This document shows positions 17,122 through 24,272 of a stretch of 64,000 nt of DNA, in pieces (the stretch's first letter is position 1; every line of letters starts with the position of its first letter). The stretch is from an uncultured Collinsella sp. (lineage in GTDB: Bacteria > Actinomycetota > Coriobacteriia > Coriobacteriales > Coriobacteriaceae): the NCBI GenBank assembly GCA_900541055.1, contig UQHZ01000008.1:1-64000 (forward strand). The letters are read 5' to 3'. The notes beneath the pieces were generated by a model. That model saw only the letters and a program-made list of their open reading frames with translations. It was not told the origin of the DNA and made no database searches. A program made the translations under genes and the position numbers.

Positions 17122-17658
17122 ATGTCCGATGTCGTTCGTGCCGAGAAAATCGCGTGCGAAGTAGACCATGCTGCCCGTCAACTGGCACAGGCGGGCCGTC
17201 TGGATCTGACGCGCGAGTTTATCCAGCATGGCGATGTGACGGTGTATACGCATGTGACCTCGGTGGCGCGGGCAAGCCTGTCCTTTGCCGAGCGCCTGGG
17301 CCGCGTCGGTGTCTCGGTCGACCGCGCCTCGTTGCTGCGCGGAGCCTTGCTGCACGACTACTTTCTCTATGACTGGCACGATCCCGATCCGAGCCATCGC
17401 CTGCACGGGTTTCGGCATCCGTTTTTTGCCCTGGCGCGTGCCGAAGAGGATTTTGAGCTGACGCCGCGCGAGCGGAATATCATCGTGCGGCATATGTTTC
17501 CGCTGGTGCCCGTGCCGCCGACGTGTCGTGAGGCTTGGATTGTGTGCCTGGCGGATAAATGGTGTGCGCTGCGCGAGACGGTCGCCGGCCGCCTGCCGCG
17601 CAAGGACGAGGCGGACGATGGCGTGAGCAGCGAATCGAGTGAAAAGAGGAGAGGGTAG
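17122..17658 (+). CDS. HD-domain phosphohydrolase
   Basis: Protein of 178 aa. HD-domain metal ligands are visible as His in VYTHVTSVA, the HD doublet in ALLHDYFLYDWHD and later His residues in HGFRHP and VRHMFP. The substrate is unknown. The frame extends upstream, but GGAAGGAGGCAGC before the ATG at 17122 fixes the start. Only 3 nt separate its stop codon from the next gene, a CmpB-like membrane protein, so the two are coexpressed; this pair is often seen together in Gram-positive anaerobes (from memory). Confidence 0.8.
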   Translation: MSDVVRAEKIACEVDHAARQLAQAGRLDLTREFIQHGDVTVYTHVTSVARASLSFAERLGRVGVSVDRASLLRGALLHDYFLYDWHDPDPSHRLHGFRHPFFALARAEEDFELTPRERNIIVRHMFPLVPVPPTCREAWIVCLADKWCALRETVAGRLPRKDEADDGVSSESSEKRRG

Positions 17659-17661
17659 ACG

Positions 17662-18681
17662 GTGGGGACCGCGATCGACATGGCATTTGACGGCGCGACG
17701 CTTGCCGCCTGTCCGCTTTCGGCGCTGGTGCTCTCGTTTGCCTTCTACGGTTTTTGCGGTTGGGTATGGGAATCGACAGTCTGCGCCATGCTCAACCACG
17801 GGCGCTTTGCCAACAGCGGCTTTTTGCTGGGACCGTGCTGCCCCATCTATGGCGCGGGCGGCATTGCCTGCTGGCTGCTGTTGCGCGGGATTCCGGATGC
17901 CTCGAGCCAGTTTGTCGCTGCAGCGCTCGTATGCAGCGTGATTGAGTACAGCGTAGGCGTGCTGCTGGAAAAAACAACGGGCGCTCGCTTTTGGGACTAT
18001 TCGCACCTGCCGTTTAACCTGCACGGACGCATCTGTCTGTACTGGGCATGCGCGTTTGGCTTGGGTGCGTTGTGCATTTGCCGTTTAGTGGAGCCGGCAT
18101 TGTTGGGGCTGCTTGGCCATCTGCCGGTGCTGATTGTGCGGCTGTCCGCCTTTATCGTCGCGGTCGCGATGATGGTCGACGCGGCGTGCTCGTTGGCGAG
18201 CTGGCGGCGTCTGTCCGATCAGCTGGAGCGCGTGCGCGCCGACCTTGCCGATCGCATCAACGAATCGCTTGCCGATGCCTCGGACTCAATGCTCGAGCGC
18301 ATTCCCGAATCGACGATTGACTCGGTGACACAGACGCACATCCGTAGCCGTGCCGTTAACGCGTGGCTGGCCGAGCTGGGCGACGCGACGCTCGATGCCC
18401 TTCGTGAGAAGGCTTCGATGCCGACGTTTATCTCGGATGGTGCTCGCGGCCTGGCGCTCGCTGCCCGCCGCGTGGCCGATGCCGCGCCGAGCATGCCGCG
18501 TCCGTCGCTCAGTCGTCGCCTTGCCGGCAAGCGCATAAGCCGTCCGGTGCCGAGCGTGTCACTCAGCCGCCGCGACCTACGCTTCTTTAACGCCTTCCCG
18601 CGTCTGCGCATCAATCGCTACGAAGGTGTCATTCGAGCAACTAATCTCCGCGACCGAGCCCGCGAGCTGTTCCGCCACTAG
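17662..18681 (+). CDS. Putative ABC transporter permease (CmpB/PF06541-like membrane protein)
   Basis: Protein of 339 aa with a GTG start behind GGAGAGG. About five or six membrane helices occupy residues 15-190. The motif GFCGWVWESTVCAMLNHGRF and GPCCPIYGAGG (given separately) and WDYSHLPFNLHGRICL are hallmarks of the PF06541 family, named after a putative transporter permease but without a proven function. The C-terminal 150 residues are charged, helical and probably cytoplasmic. Cotranscribed with the HD protein. Confidence 0.75.
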   Translation: MGTAIDMAFDGATLAACPLSALVLSFAFYGFCGWVWESTVCAMLNHGRFANSGFLLGPCCPIYGAGGIACWLLLRGIPDASSQFVAAALVCSVIEYSVGVLLEKTTGARFWDYSHLPFNLHGRICLYWACAFGLGALCICRLVEPALLGLLGHLPVLIVRLSAFIVAVAMMVDAACSLASWRRLSDQLERVRADLADRINESLADASDSMLERIPESTIDSVTQTHIRSRAVNAWLAELGDATLDALREKASMPTFISDGARGLALAARRVADAAPSMPRPSLSRRLAGKRISRPVPSVSLSRRDLRFFNAFPRLRINRYEGVIRATNLRDRARELFRH

Positions 18682-18879
18682 CCGGGACGGGCGCACTCAC
18701 GGCTTCCTTGCTCGCGTATTTCCCGTTCGTTTCGCGTCCGTTGCCGCGCCGTTTCCAAGATTGCGGCGCCGTTTCCATTCGACAACGCCGCGTTTAACAA
18801 CGCCGTATCTGGTCTACACCAGTTGCCCCTCGGCCGCATTATGGGCGCCGACAACGTTCATGCGACCAAGGGAGAGCGA

Positions 18880-20157
18880 ATGTACGATACGGGATCGACA
18901 ACGTTTATGCTCATCTGCACCATGCTCGTGTTTTTAATGACACCGGGTCTGGCGTTTTTCTATGGCGGCCTGTCCAGGCGTAAAAATGTCATCAACACCA
19001 TGCTCATGTGCTTTGGCGCCATTGGCCTGGTTGGTGTGCTGTGGATTGCTGCCGGCTGGTCGCTGGCCTACGGCGGCGACGGCTCGAGCCCGTTTATTGG
19101 AGGCTTTGACCAGCTGCTGTGCCTGCCGGTGCTCAACCAGGTGCTGCAGGCGGCCGAGGACAATGCTGCGGACGGTGCCGTCTACCCTCAGATTATCAAC
19201 ATCGCCTTCCAAATGGCGTTTGCCATGATCACTGCCGCTATCGTCACGGGCAGCCTGGCCGGCCGCGTTAAGTTTGGTGCCATGACGGCCTTCCTGGGCA
19301 TTTGGCTGCTTGTGGCCTATGCGCCGCTCGCCCACATGGTCTGGGGCGGCGATGGCTCCTTTATCGGTGACATTATCGGCGCGCTCGACTTTGCCGGCGG
19401 CGACGCGGTACACATCTCGTCTGGTCTTACCGGCCTGATCCTCTGCTTAAAGCTTGGCCGTCGTCGTGGCTTTGGCATGGTGAGCTACCGTCCACATAAC
19501 GTACCGTTTGTGGCGCTGGGCGCCGGCCTGCTTTGGTTTGGCTGGTTCGGCTTTAACGGCGGCAGCGAGTTTAAGGCCGACGCCGTGGCGGCACTTGCCA
19601 TCCTCAACACCGTGACGGCCAGCGCGGCGGGCATGGTTTCGTGGCTTGCCGTCGAGCGCGTGCATACCGGCCGCCCCACGCTGGTGGGTGCCAGCACCGG
19701 TCTGGTTGCGGGTCTTGTGGTGGTCACGCCCGGGGCAGGCTTTGTCGAGCCGTGGGCAGCGCTGGTCATGGGCCTGATCGTCTCGCCCGTCTGCTACTTG
19801 GCCATCAGCCATCTTAAGACCAAGTTCGGCTACGACGATGCGCTCGACGCGTTCGGTTGCCACGGCATTGGCGGCATCTTGGGCGGCGTGCTCACGGGCC
19901 TGTTCTGCGTGCCGGAGCTCTCGTGGACCGGTAAGGGCGGCCTGTTCTACACGGGCGATGTCTCGCTGCTCATCTCGCAGATTTTGGGCATTGTGGTGAC
20001 GGTCGCTATTGTACTGGTGCTCGACTTGGTGATCGCCGCGGTGGTCAAGGCGCTGTTCCACGGCAGCCTGCGCGTGGACGAGGCCGACGAGGCGCTGGGC
20101 ATGGACGCGAGTCAGCACGGCGAGAGCGCTTATCCCTCCTTCTCGGGACTTGACTAG
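18880..20157 (+). CDS. amt: Ammonium transporter
   Basis: Protein of 425 aa with eleven expected membrane helices. Family marks include FFYGGLSRRKN, FAGGDAVHISSGLTGL (signature with the pore His region), GLLWFGWFGFNGGS and the second pore His in DAFGCHGIGGILGG. It imports ammonium (as NH3 or NH4+) across the cytoplasmic membrane. The ATG at 18880 follows AAGGGAGAGCGA; a more upstream ATG in frame lacks a ribosome site. The PII protein gene lies 146 bp downstream, the classical amtB-glnK partnership, but here separated by a 100-bp palindrome. Confidence 0.95.
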   Translation: MYDTGSTTFMLICTMLVFLMTPGLAFFYGGLSRRKNVINTMLMCFGAIGLVGVLWIAAGWSLAYGGDGSSPFIGGFDQLLCLPVLNQVLQAAEDNAADGAVYPQIINIAFQMAFAMITAAIVTGSLAGRVKFGAMTAFLGIWLLVAYAPLAHMVWGGDGSFIGDIIGALDFAGGDAVHISSGLTGLILCLKLGRRRGFGMVSYRPHNVPFVALGAGLLWFGWFGFNGGSEFKADAVAALAILNTVTASAAGMVSWLAVERVHTGRPTLVGASTGLVAGLVVVTPGAGFVEPWAALVMGLIVSPVCYLAISHLKTKFGYDDALDAFGCHGIGGILGGVLTGLFCVPELSWTGKGGLFYTGDVSLLISQILGIVVTVAIVLVLDLVIAAVVKALFHGSLRVDEADEALGMDASQHGESAYPSFSGLD

Positions 20158-20260
20158 CGGCTTCCCCAGGCACCGCACCTTGGGTTTCAAACCGTCGCTT
20201 GCGTACAAAAGTACGCGGCGCTCCTCTTTCAACCCAATCTGCGGCACCTGGGAAACCCGC
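20158..20260. repeat. 103-bp imperfect palindrome between amt and the PII gene
   Basis: The two halves align as reverse complements over about 50 bp with scattered mismatches: CTTCCCCAGGCACCGCA pairs with TGCGGCACCTGGGAAAC, then GGGTT with AACCC. The centre is the perfect GCGTAC-AAAA-GTACGC. It begins right after the amt stop codon. It could terminate, process or stabilise the amt-glnB message. Confidence 0.85.
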
Positions 20261-20303
20261 GTCTCATGTAAAGGGATACGTTGATTATTGAGAGGAATTC
20301 ACT

Positions 20304-20642
20304 ATGAAGAAGATTACGGCTATCGTGCGTCAGGAAAAGCTTGAGGTTCTTAAAGACGCGCTGTTTGCTGCCGATGTTCGCGGCATGACTATCAACCAGG
20401 TGCAGGGCTGCGGTGCACAGCATGGCTGGAAGGAATACGTGCGCGGCAACGAGTTGCTTGTCAACACGATCCCTAAGGTGCAGTTCACGCTCATTTGCGC
20501 CGATGAGCATGTCGACGGAATTGTCGAGATTATCTGCAATGCTGCTCGCACCGGTGCCGTTGGAGACGGCAAGATCTGGGTCGAGCCGGTCGAGGAAGTG
20601 ATCCGCATCCGCACCGGCGAACACGGCCCCGCCGCAGTGTAG
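20304..20642 (+). CDS. glnB: Nitrogen regulatory protein PII
   Basis: Protein of 112 aa, exact PII length. It senses 2-oxoglutarate and ATP/ADP and normally gates the ammonium transporter encoded upstream. The B-loop TGAVGDGKI and C-terminal RIRTGEHG are conserved. In the T-loop (residues 37-55) the sequence is CGAQHGWKEYVRGNELLVN: the uridylylation/adenylylation site Tyr51 is Leu, so that modification cannot occur, while Tyr45 is one place before the usual Tyr46. This T-loop type resembles that of many Firmicutes. Ribosome site GAGAGGAA. Confidence 0.93.
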   Translation: MKKITAIVRQEKLEVLKDALFAADVRGMTINQVQGCGAQHGWKEYVRGNELLVNTIPKVQFTLICADEHVDGIVEIICNAARTGAVGDGKIWVEPVEEVIRIRTGEHGPAAV

Positions 20643-20655
20643 CATCGACCGCCTG

Positions 20656-20709
20656 CCATCCGCAACGTTAAAATACTGCAATGAGGCACAAGACTTGCGT
20701 TGCGGATGG
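20656..20709 (+). promoter_or_regulatory. 12-bp inverted repeat enclosing promoter and Shine-Dalgarno of the TetR gene
   Basis: CCATCCGCAACG (20656-20667) is perfectly complementary to CGTTGCGGATGG (20698-20709). The 30-nt loop contains TAAAAT (20669-20674), a possible -10 box. The right arm carries GGATGG, the only ribosome site for the ATG at 20717. It may be an operator or an RNA hairpin that hides the ribosome site. Confidence 0.6.
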
Positions 20710-20716
20710 ACAGATT

Positions 20717-21379
20717 ATGGGGCGTAATAAATATCCCGAGGAGACGGTCGCGAAGATTCTCGACGCGGCGCTGGAGCTATTCTGCGCACAGGGTTATGAG
20801 GGGACGAGCATTCAAGATATCGTCGACCGCCTCGATGGCATGACCAAGGGCGCTGTCTATCATCACTTTAAGAGCAAAGAGGAGATTTTCAACGCCGCAT
20901 TTGATCGGGCAATGGCTCCGATTGTTGAGCAACGTCGCTCAACGCTTGGTATCGGCAATATGACCGGAGCCCAAAAGCTCAAGCGACTGTACGCGCCCGA
21001 GTCTGTCGTTCCGCAAATTGAGCTATGGGCACGCATGCATCCTGCGGCAGATCCGGTAAAAAGCTCGCGTCTACTGGCGATGCAGTACCAGGGCTCGTTC
21101 GACGAGTCGGCCGATGGCTGTCTCTTGCCAGTGATCGAGGAGGGCATCGCCGACGGCTCCATTGCGTGCAAATGCCCGCGCGAAGCGGCTGAGGCCGTAT
21201 CGTTGTTGGCGAATCTTTGGCTGCTGCCGCTGTTCCGTCCGCTCGAGACCAAAGATCGAATGCTCGCTCGCGCGCAATGTTTGGCGCAGATGGCGGCCGC
21301 GGTGGGGCTCGATTTGGGTAATGAAGTGCTTCAGACAACGGCTCAGATTTGGGACGTATGGAACCGTGCTGGGTGGTAA
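20717..21379 (+). CDS. TetR-family transcriptional regulator
   Basis: Protein of 220 aa. The N-terminal DNA-binding domain reads ILDAALELFCAQGYEGTSI then KGAVYHHFKSKEEIF, a textbook TetR helix-turn-helix; the C-terminal ligand domain is not diagnostic. The MFS exporter gene follows on the same strand, and matching palindromes flank the gap between them (21385-21397 and 21447-21465), so this protein probably represses the exporter and responds to an exported compound. The start at 20717 is set by GGATGG; an upstream ATG has no ribosome site. Confidence 0.9.
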   Translation: MGRNKYPEETVAKILDAALELFCAQGYEGTSIQDIVDRLDGMTKGAVYHHFKSKEEIFNAAFDRAMAPIVEQRRSTLGIGNMTGAQKLKRLYAPESVVPQIELWARMHPAADPVKSSRLLAMQYQGSFDESADGCLLPVIEEGIADGSIACKCPREAAEAVSLLANLWLLPLFRPLETKDRMLARAQCLAQMAAAVGLDLGNEVLQTTAQIWDVWNRAGW

Positions 21380-21384
21380 TATAG

Positions 21385-21397
21385 ATACTGACGGTAT
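21385..21397. promoter_or_regulatory. Putative TetR operator 1
   Basis: ATACTGACGGTAT directly follows the tetR stop codon. It shares the pattern ATACTRAYGGTAT with the second site at 21450-21462. Confidence 0.55.
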
Positions 21398-21412
21398 GTA
21401 ATTGATTTGTAA

Positions 21413-21436
21413 GGGTAGCCACGGCTGCCCTTTTCA
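21413..21436 (+). terminator. Terminator after the TetR gene
   Basis: GGGTAGCC and GGCTGCCC form a short stem followed by TTTTC, between the two putative operators. Confidence 0.65.
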
Positions 21437-21446
21437 AGTCATTAAA

Positions 21447-21465
21447 TACATACTAATGGTATGTA
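21447..21465. promoter_or_regulatory. Putative TetR operator 2 (MFS promoter region)
   Basis: TACATACTAATGGTATGTA is a perfect 7-5-7 palindrome 15 bp upstream of the MFS start codon, so a bound repressor would block transcription or early elongation. Confidence 0.7.
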
Positions 21466-21479
21466 TAGGGGGCGGGCTT

Positions 21480-22742
21480 ATGGCTGGAATGCGGAGGAGT
21501 AGCGTCTCGTTGGTGCAAAAAACAGTGCGATCTATCAGGCTTTTCGGTCTTCTTGTTGCACAGCTGTGCGCGTATTCGATGTTGTCGGCACTGTGCTTTG
21601 CGTGCCCGCTTTACTTGTTCGATTGCAGCGGCTCGTCAACGTTATATGGCGCCGTCGCGGCGATAGCGTTCATACCGGGCGTGCTCGCGACTCCGGTTGG
21701 CGGAATCTTGGCGGATCAGGGAAGACATCGCGGGGTTCTTGTGGTGCTCGGCATTGTTTTGATGGCTGCATCGCTGTTGTTTATCCCCATGAAGCGGTCG
21801 CTGCCTCTTGCGATTGTCGTGGCAGCAATGCTTTGCGTCCAATATGGCATCCAATCGCTGCTGAAGCCGATGCTTCAAATTGAGACGGTGCGCATGACGG
21901 GCCCAGAAAAGGTTGAGCGTGCCACTGCGTTGGTCTCGCAGATAACCATGGCGAGCAATATCTTGGGGCCTGTAGTCGGGACGGCAGTCTATGGGTGCTT
22001 TGGTATCGATGCTCTATGCGAAACCGCGGCGTTGACGTTTGCGATGTCAGCCCTGCTGTTCGGGGGCGCACTCAAGCAAAATGCCTCATCTGAAACGATG
22101 GGAGACGGCGCGACTCGTACGACACGCCGAAACGATTTTCGGGAGTTGATTCGGTACCTGTCTCAAAACTCATCATTGCTCGTTGTGTTTTTGATTGCGG
22201 CTATTTTGAACCTTGCGTTAGTTGGGTTAACGATTGGTGCTCCCGTTATTGTTGCAAAGCATTTCGGAATACAGTCATCCTTTGTTGGGATTATTGAGGT
22301 GGCTATGGGCTTGGGTGGTCTTGTCGGCAGTGGTTTGGTCGGTATTTGGCCGCATCGTTTTTCCTTCAAGGGCATATGTCGATATGTTGCGATGATCTGC
22401 TTTGGAGTCGTACCGATTATTGTCACGCTACTGAGCGGTCCTGATGAATTAGCGTTTGCCGCGCTTGCGGCCGGCTCGGCATGGGTCATGGCGTGGGCAA
22501 GCATTGCATCGGTCGAAATCGTTTCATTTGTTCAGCGGTCAGCGCCAAAGGAACTCTGCGGAAAAGTGCTGGCACTCGTTTATATGATGCTTTCCTGTGC
22601 AACGCCTATTGGCCAATTGGTTTACGGGCTCGCATATGATCGATGGGCTCCGGCGATTGTATTCGCAGGAATGTTGGCGGTGCTGACGTTGACGACGGTG
22701 CAGTTTTATCGGCTGAAAAGTCGCTTGTGGCAATTGTCTTAA
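21480..22742 (+). CDS. Major facilitator superfamily exporter
   Basis: Protein of 420 aa with about twelve predicted membrane helices. The loop between helices 2 and 3 reads GGILADQGRHRGVLV, an MFS signature of the drug-export type, and the central cytoplasmic loop lies around residues 195-215. I chose the ATG at 21480 because of the preceding GGGGGCGGGCTT; in-frame ATGs upstream fall inside the operator. Probably exports a toxic compound or drug under TetR control. Substrate unknown. Confidence 0.85.
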   Translation: MAGMRRSSVSLVQKTVRSIRLFGLLVAQLCAYSMLSALCFACPLYLFDCSGSSTLYGAVAAIAFIPGVLATPVGGILADQGRHRGVLVVLGIVLMAASLLFIPMKRSLPLAIVVAAMLCVQYGIQSLLKPMLQIETVRMTGPEKVERATALVSQITMASNILGPVVGTAVYGCFGIDALCETAALTFAMSALLFGGALKQNASSETMGDGATRTTRRNDFRELIRYLSQNSSLLVVFLIAAILNLALVGLTIGAPVIVAKHFGIQSSFVGIIEVAMGLGGLVGSGLVGIWPHRFSFKGICRYVAMICFGVVPIIVTLLSGPDELAFAALAAGSAWVMAWASIASVEIVSFVQRSAPKELCGKVLALVYMMLSCATPIGQLVYGLAYDRWAPAIVFAGMLAVLTLTTVQFYRLKSRLWQLS

Positions 22743-22797
22743 GGCGCAGGGACACCGTGGATTTGCGGAAGTATTGTCCCGCCGCGCCGGGACGCCA

Positions 22798-22854
22798 TTG
22801 TCTGGACATGCCTCTCCTTCGTCTACAATATCGTGCAGACGAAGGAGAGGCATG
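22798..22854 (+). promoter_or_regulatory. Perfect 18-bp inverted repeat with promoter in the loop and ribosome site in the right arm
   Basis: CATGCCTCTCCTTCGTCT (22807-22824) is exactly complementary to 22837-22854, with a 12-nt loop. TACAAT (22824-22829) at the loop edge is a good -10 box, with TTGTCT (22798-22803, 20-bp spacer) or TGGACA (15-bp spacer) as possible -35 boxes. The right arm contains GAAGGAGAGG, the ribosome site of the HAD gene. Confidence 0.75.
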
Positions 22855-22857
22855 CCC

Positions 22858-23715
22858 ATGATCAAGATGTTTGCGAGTGACTTAGACGGAACGCTGCTGA
22901 ACGCCCTGCATGAGGCGGATGGGACCATCCGCTGTGCCATTCGCGAGCTGACCGAGGCTGGCCTGCATGTGGTTCCCGCGACCGGACGCTCGACGCTGCC
23001 GGTCGGCGAGTATGGCTTTACGGGCCTGGCGCTTGACGCCTGCTGCTCTAACGGCTCCATCGTGCGCGACAGTCATGGCGAGGTGCTCAAAACCTGGACC
23101 ATCGACCCGCAGGTTACCGAGGAGCTGCTCAAGGCGTTCCCGGACATTTGCTTCGACTGCTCCACGCCCGACGGCATGTTCTCGAGCGGTTCGTTCGAGA
23201 TGCACCAGGCGGGCTTTAAAAAGGACAGCCCCATCAAGCGTATTGTGATGCGCGGCATGCGCGCGCGTGGCGGGTATCACGAGGAGCAGTATTTCGATCA
23301 GTCAATCGGCGACATCCTGCGCCACGATGTGTGTAAGATCAACTGCCGCGTGACCTCGCCCGAGCTGGAGCGCGACCTTAAGGCATATTTGGCCGAGCGC
23401 TCGGACCGTGTAGTCAACGCGCCGTTTGACCCGGTGATGTTTGAGATCACGGACGCGGCGTGCAACAAGGGCGAGAGTGTGTCCTGGCTGGCGGGCTACT
23501 ACGGCATTGCCGAGGACGAGGTCGCGGTCTATGGAGACGGCGGCAACGACATTGCCATGCTCAAGCGTTTCCGTCACAGCTACGCGACCAAAAACGCTAG
23601 CGATGCAGCTAAAGCCGCCGCGAGCGCGACTATCGGCAGCTGCATGGTCCACGCCGTTCCCAGACACATGCTCGCCACCATGCATAAGCAGAACTCCCGC
23701 ACCATCATCGAATAA
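22858..23715 (+). CDS. HAD-superfamily hydrolase (Cof-type phosphatase)
   Basis: Protein of 285 aa. Motif I DLDGTLLN with both catalytic Asp residues, motif II in PATGRST, and motif IV GDGGNDIAMLKRF are present. The C-terminal cap arrangement is of Cof/YbiV type. It dephosphorylates small metabolites, probably sugar phosphates; the substrate is not predictable. The frame is open further upstream, but GGAGAGG lies 7 nt before the ATG at 22858. The gene's promoter and ribosome site are both embedded in a perfect inverted repeat. Confidence 0.9.
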   Translation: MIKMFASDLDGTLLNALHEADGTIRCAIRELTEAGLHVVPATGRSTLPVGEYGFTGLALDACCSNGSIVRDSHGEVLKTWTIDPQVTEELLKAFPDICFDCSTPDGMFSSGSFEMHQAGFKKDSPIKRIVMRGMRARGGYHEEQYFDQSIGDILRHDVCKINCRVTSPELERDLKAYLAERSDRVVNAPFDPVMFEITDAACNKGESVSWLAGYYGIAEDEVAVYGDGGNDIAMLKRFRHSYATKNASDAAKAAASATIGSCMVHAVPRHMLATMHKQNSRTIIE

Positions 23716-23744
23716 TGTGACAAAGGGATAGCCCCTTTGTCACA
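23716..23744. repeat. TGTGACAAAG hairpin, copy 1
   Basis: TGTGACAAAGGG pairs perfectly with CCCTTTGTCACA around ATAGC, directly after the HAD stop codon. A diverged copy occurs at 24152. It may act as a terminator, though a T run is lacking. Confidence 0.75.
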
Positions 23745-23871
23745 GTTGACGCTGGTCTCTTGAAATACGAACAAACATTCGCATACCTAACTGCGCTTTG
23801 ATAGAATCGGTATCGTTGGCGGCAGTTCCATGTGCCGGGCAGCGCCCTCCACCTGATGGGAGGTGATGCCC

Positions 23872-23997
23872 ATGACCGATTTGATTGATTTCGTGAGACT
23901 TCTGACCGCTTTGGTCTCGTTCTTCACGGCGCTCGTCGGCCTTTCCGAGGCACTCAAGCAGCGTTCGAAGCGCAACAGAAGGGATCGCCGCCGCTAA
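23872..23997 (+). CDS. Small membrane peptide, toxin-like
   Basis: Peptide of 41 aa: one hydrophobic segment (about residues 5-26, DFVRLLTALVSFFTALVG) followed by a very basic tail (KQRSKRNRRDRRR). An ideal ribosome site GGGAGGTG precedes it, partly paired in the hairpin CACCT-GATGGG-AGGTG. The size, layout and leader resemble the holin-like or type I toxin peptides of Gram-positive bacteria, but I cannot confirm homology. The gene stands alone between two TGTGACAAAG hairpins. Start at 23872 preferred over the ATG at 23866 for spacing. Confidence 0.55.
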   Translation: MTDLIDFVRLLTALVSFFTALVGLSEALKQRSKRNRRDRRR

Positions 23998-24021
23998 GGC
24001 GTTGACCCCCTAATGCAAACA

Positions 24022-24059
24022 ACGGCGCTGCCCAGCTTTCCAGAACTTGGGCTGCCGTC
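24022..24059. terminator. Hairpin after the small peptide gene
   Basis: AACGGCGCTGCCCAG pairs with CTTGGGCTGCCGT (one bulge) around a 13-nt loop, 25 nt after the stop codon. No T run on the plus strand; read on the minus strand it is followed by TTGTTTG. Confidence 0.5.
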
Positions 24060-24151
24060 GACACTATTCTACCCACGAATGACATTTTGAACAATCAGCA
24101 ATGCCGCTCCAAAAGCCAGGCACAACTGGCACAACCTAGGCGGTCGCTGAA

Positions 24152-24180
24152 TGTGACAAAGAGGCTGCCCCTTCGTCACA
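24152..24180. repeat. TGTGACAAAG hairpin, copy 2
   Basis: TGTGACAAAGAGGCTGCCCC followed by TTCGTCACA is an imperfect version of the hairpin at 23716. The two copies bracket the 407-bp segment containing the small peptide gene. Confidence 0.65.
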
Positions 24181-24206
24181 TCCCAAATATTGCCTTTACG
24201 TGTTGA

Positions 24207-24221
24207 TGCACACGGTGTGCA
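24207..24221. promoter_or_regulatory. Putative operator of the TetR-like regulator, site 1
   Basis: TGCACACGGTGTGCA is a perfect 7-1-7 palindrome 52 bp before the regulator start codon. GTGCAATA follows it and recurs in site 2. Confidence 0.55.
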
Positions 24222-24233
24222 ATAATACTCGCA

Positions 24234-24251
24234 CTGTGCAATAGCGCACAG
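24234..24251. promoter_or_regulatory. Putative operator of the TetR-like regulator, site 2
   Basis: CTGTGCAATAGCGCACAG is an inverted repeat (CTGTGC / GCACAG) between site 1 and the ribosome site, so binding here would repress the regulator and the activase gene behind it. Confidence 0.55.
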
Positions 24252-24272
24252 GCTGAGTAACAAGGAGGACGT

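Noticed and set aside
23787..23975. Minus-strand open frame opposite the small peptide gene
   Set aside because: No ribosome site; it is the complement of the better supported 41-codon gene.
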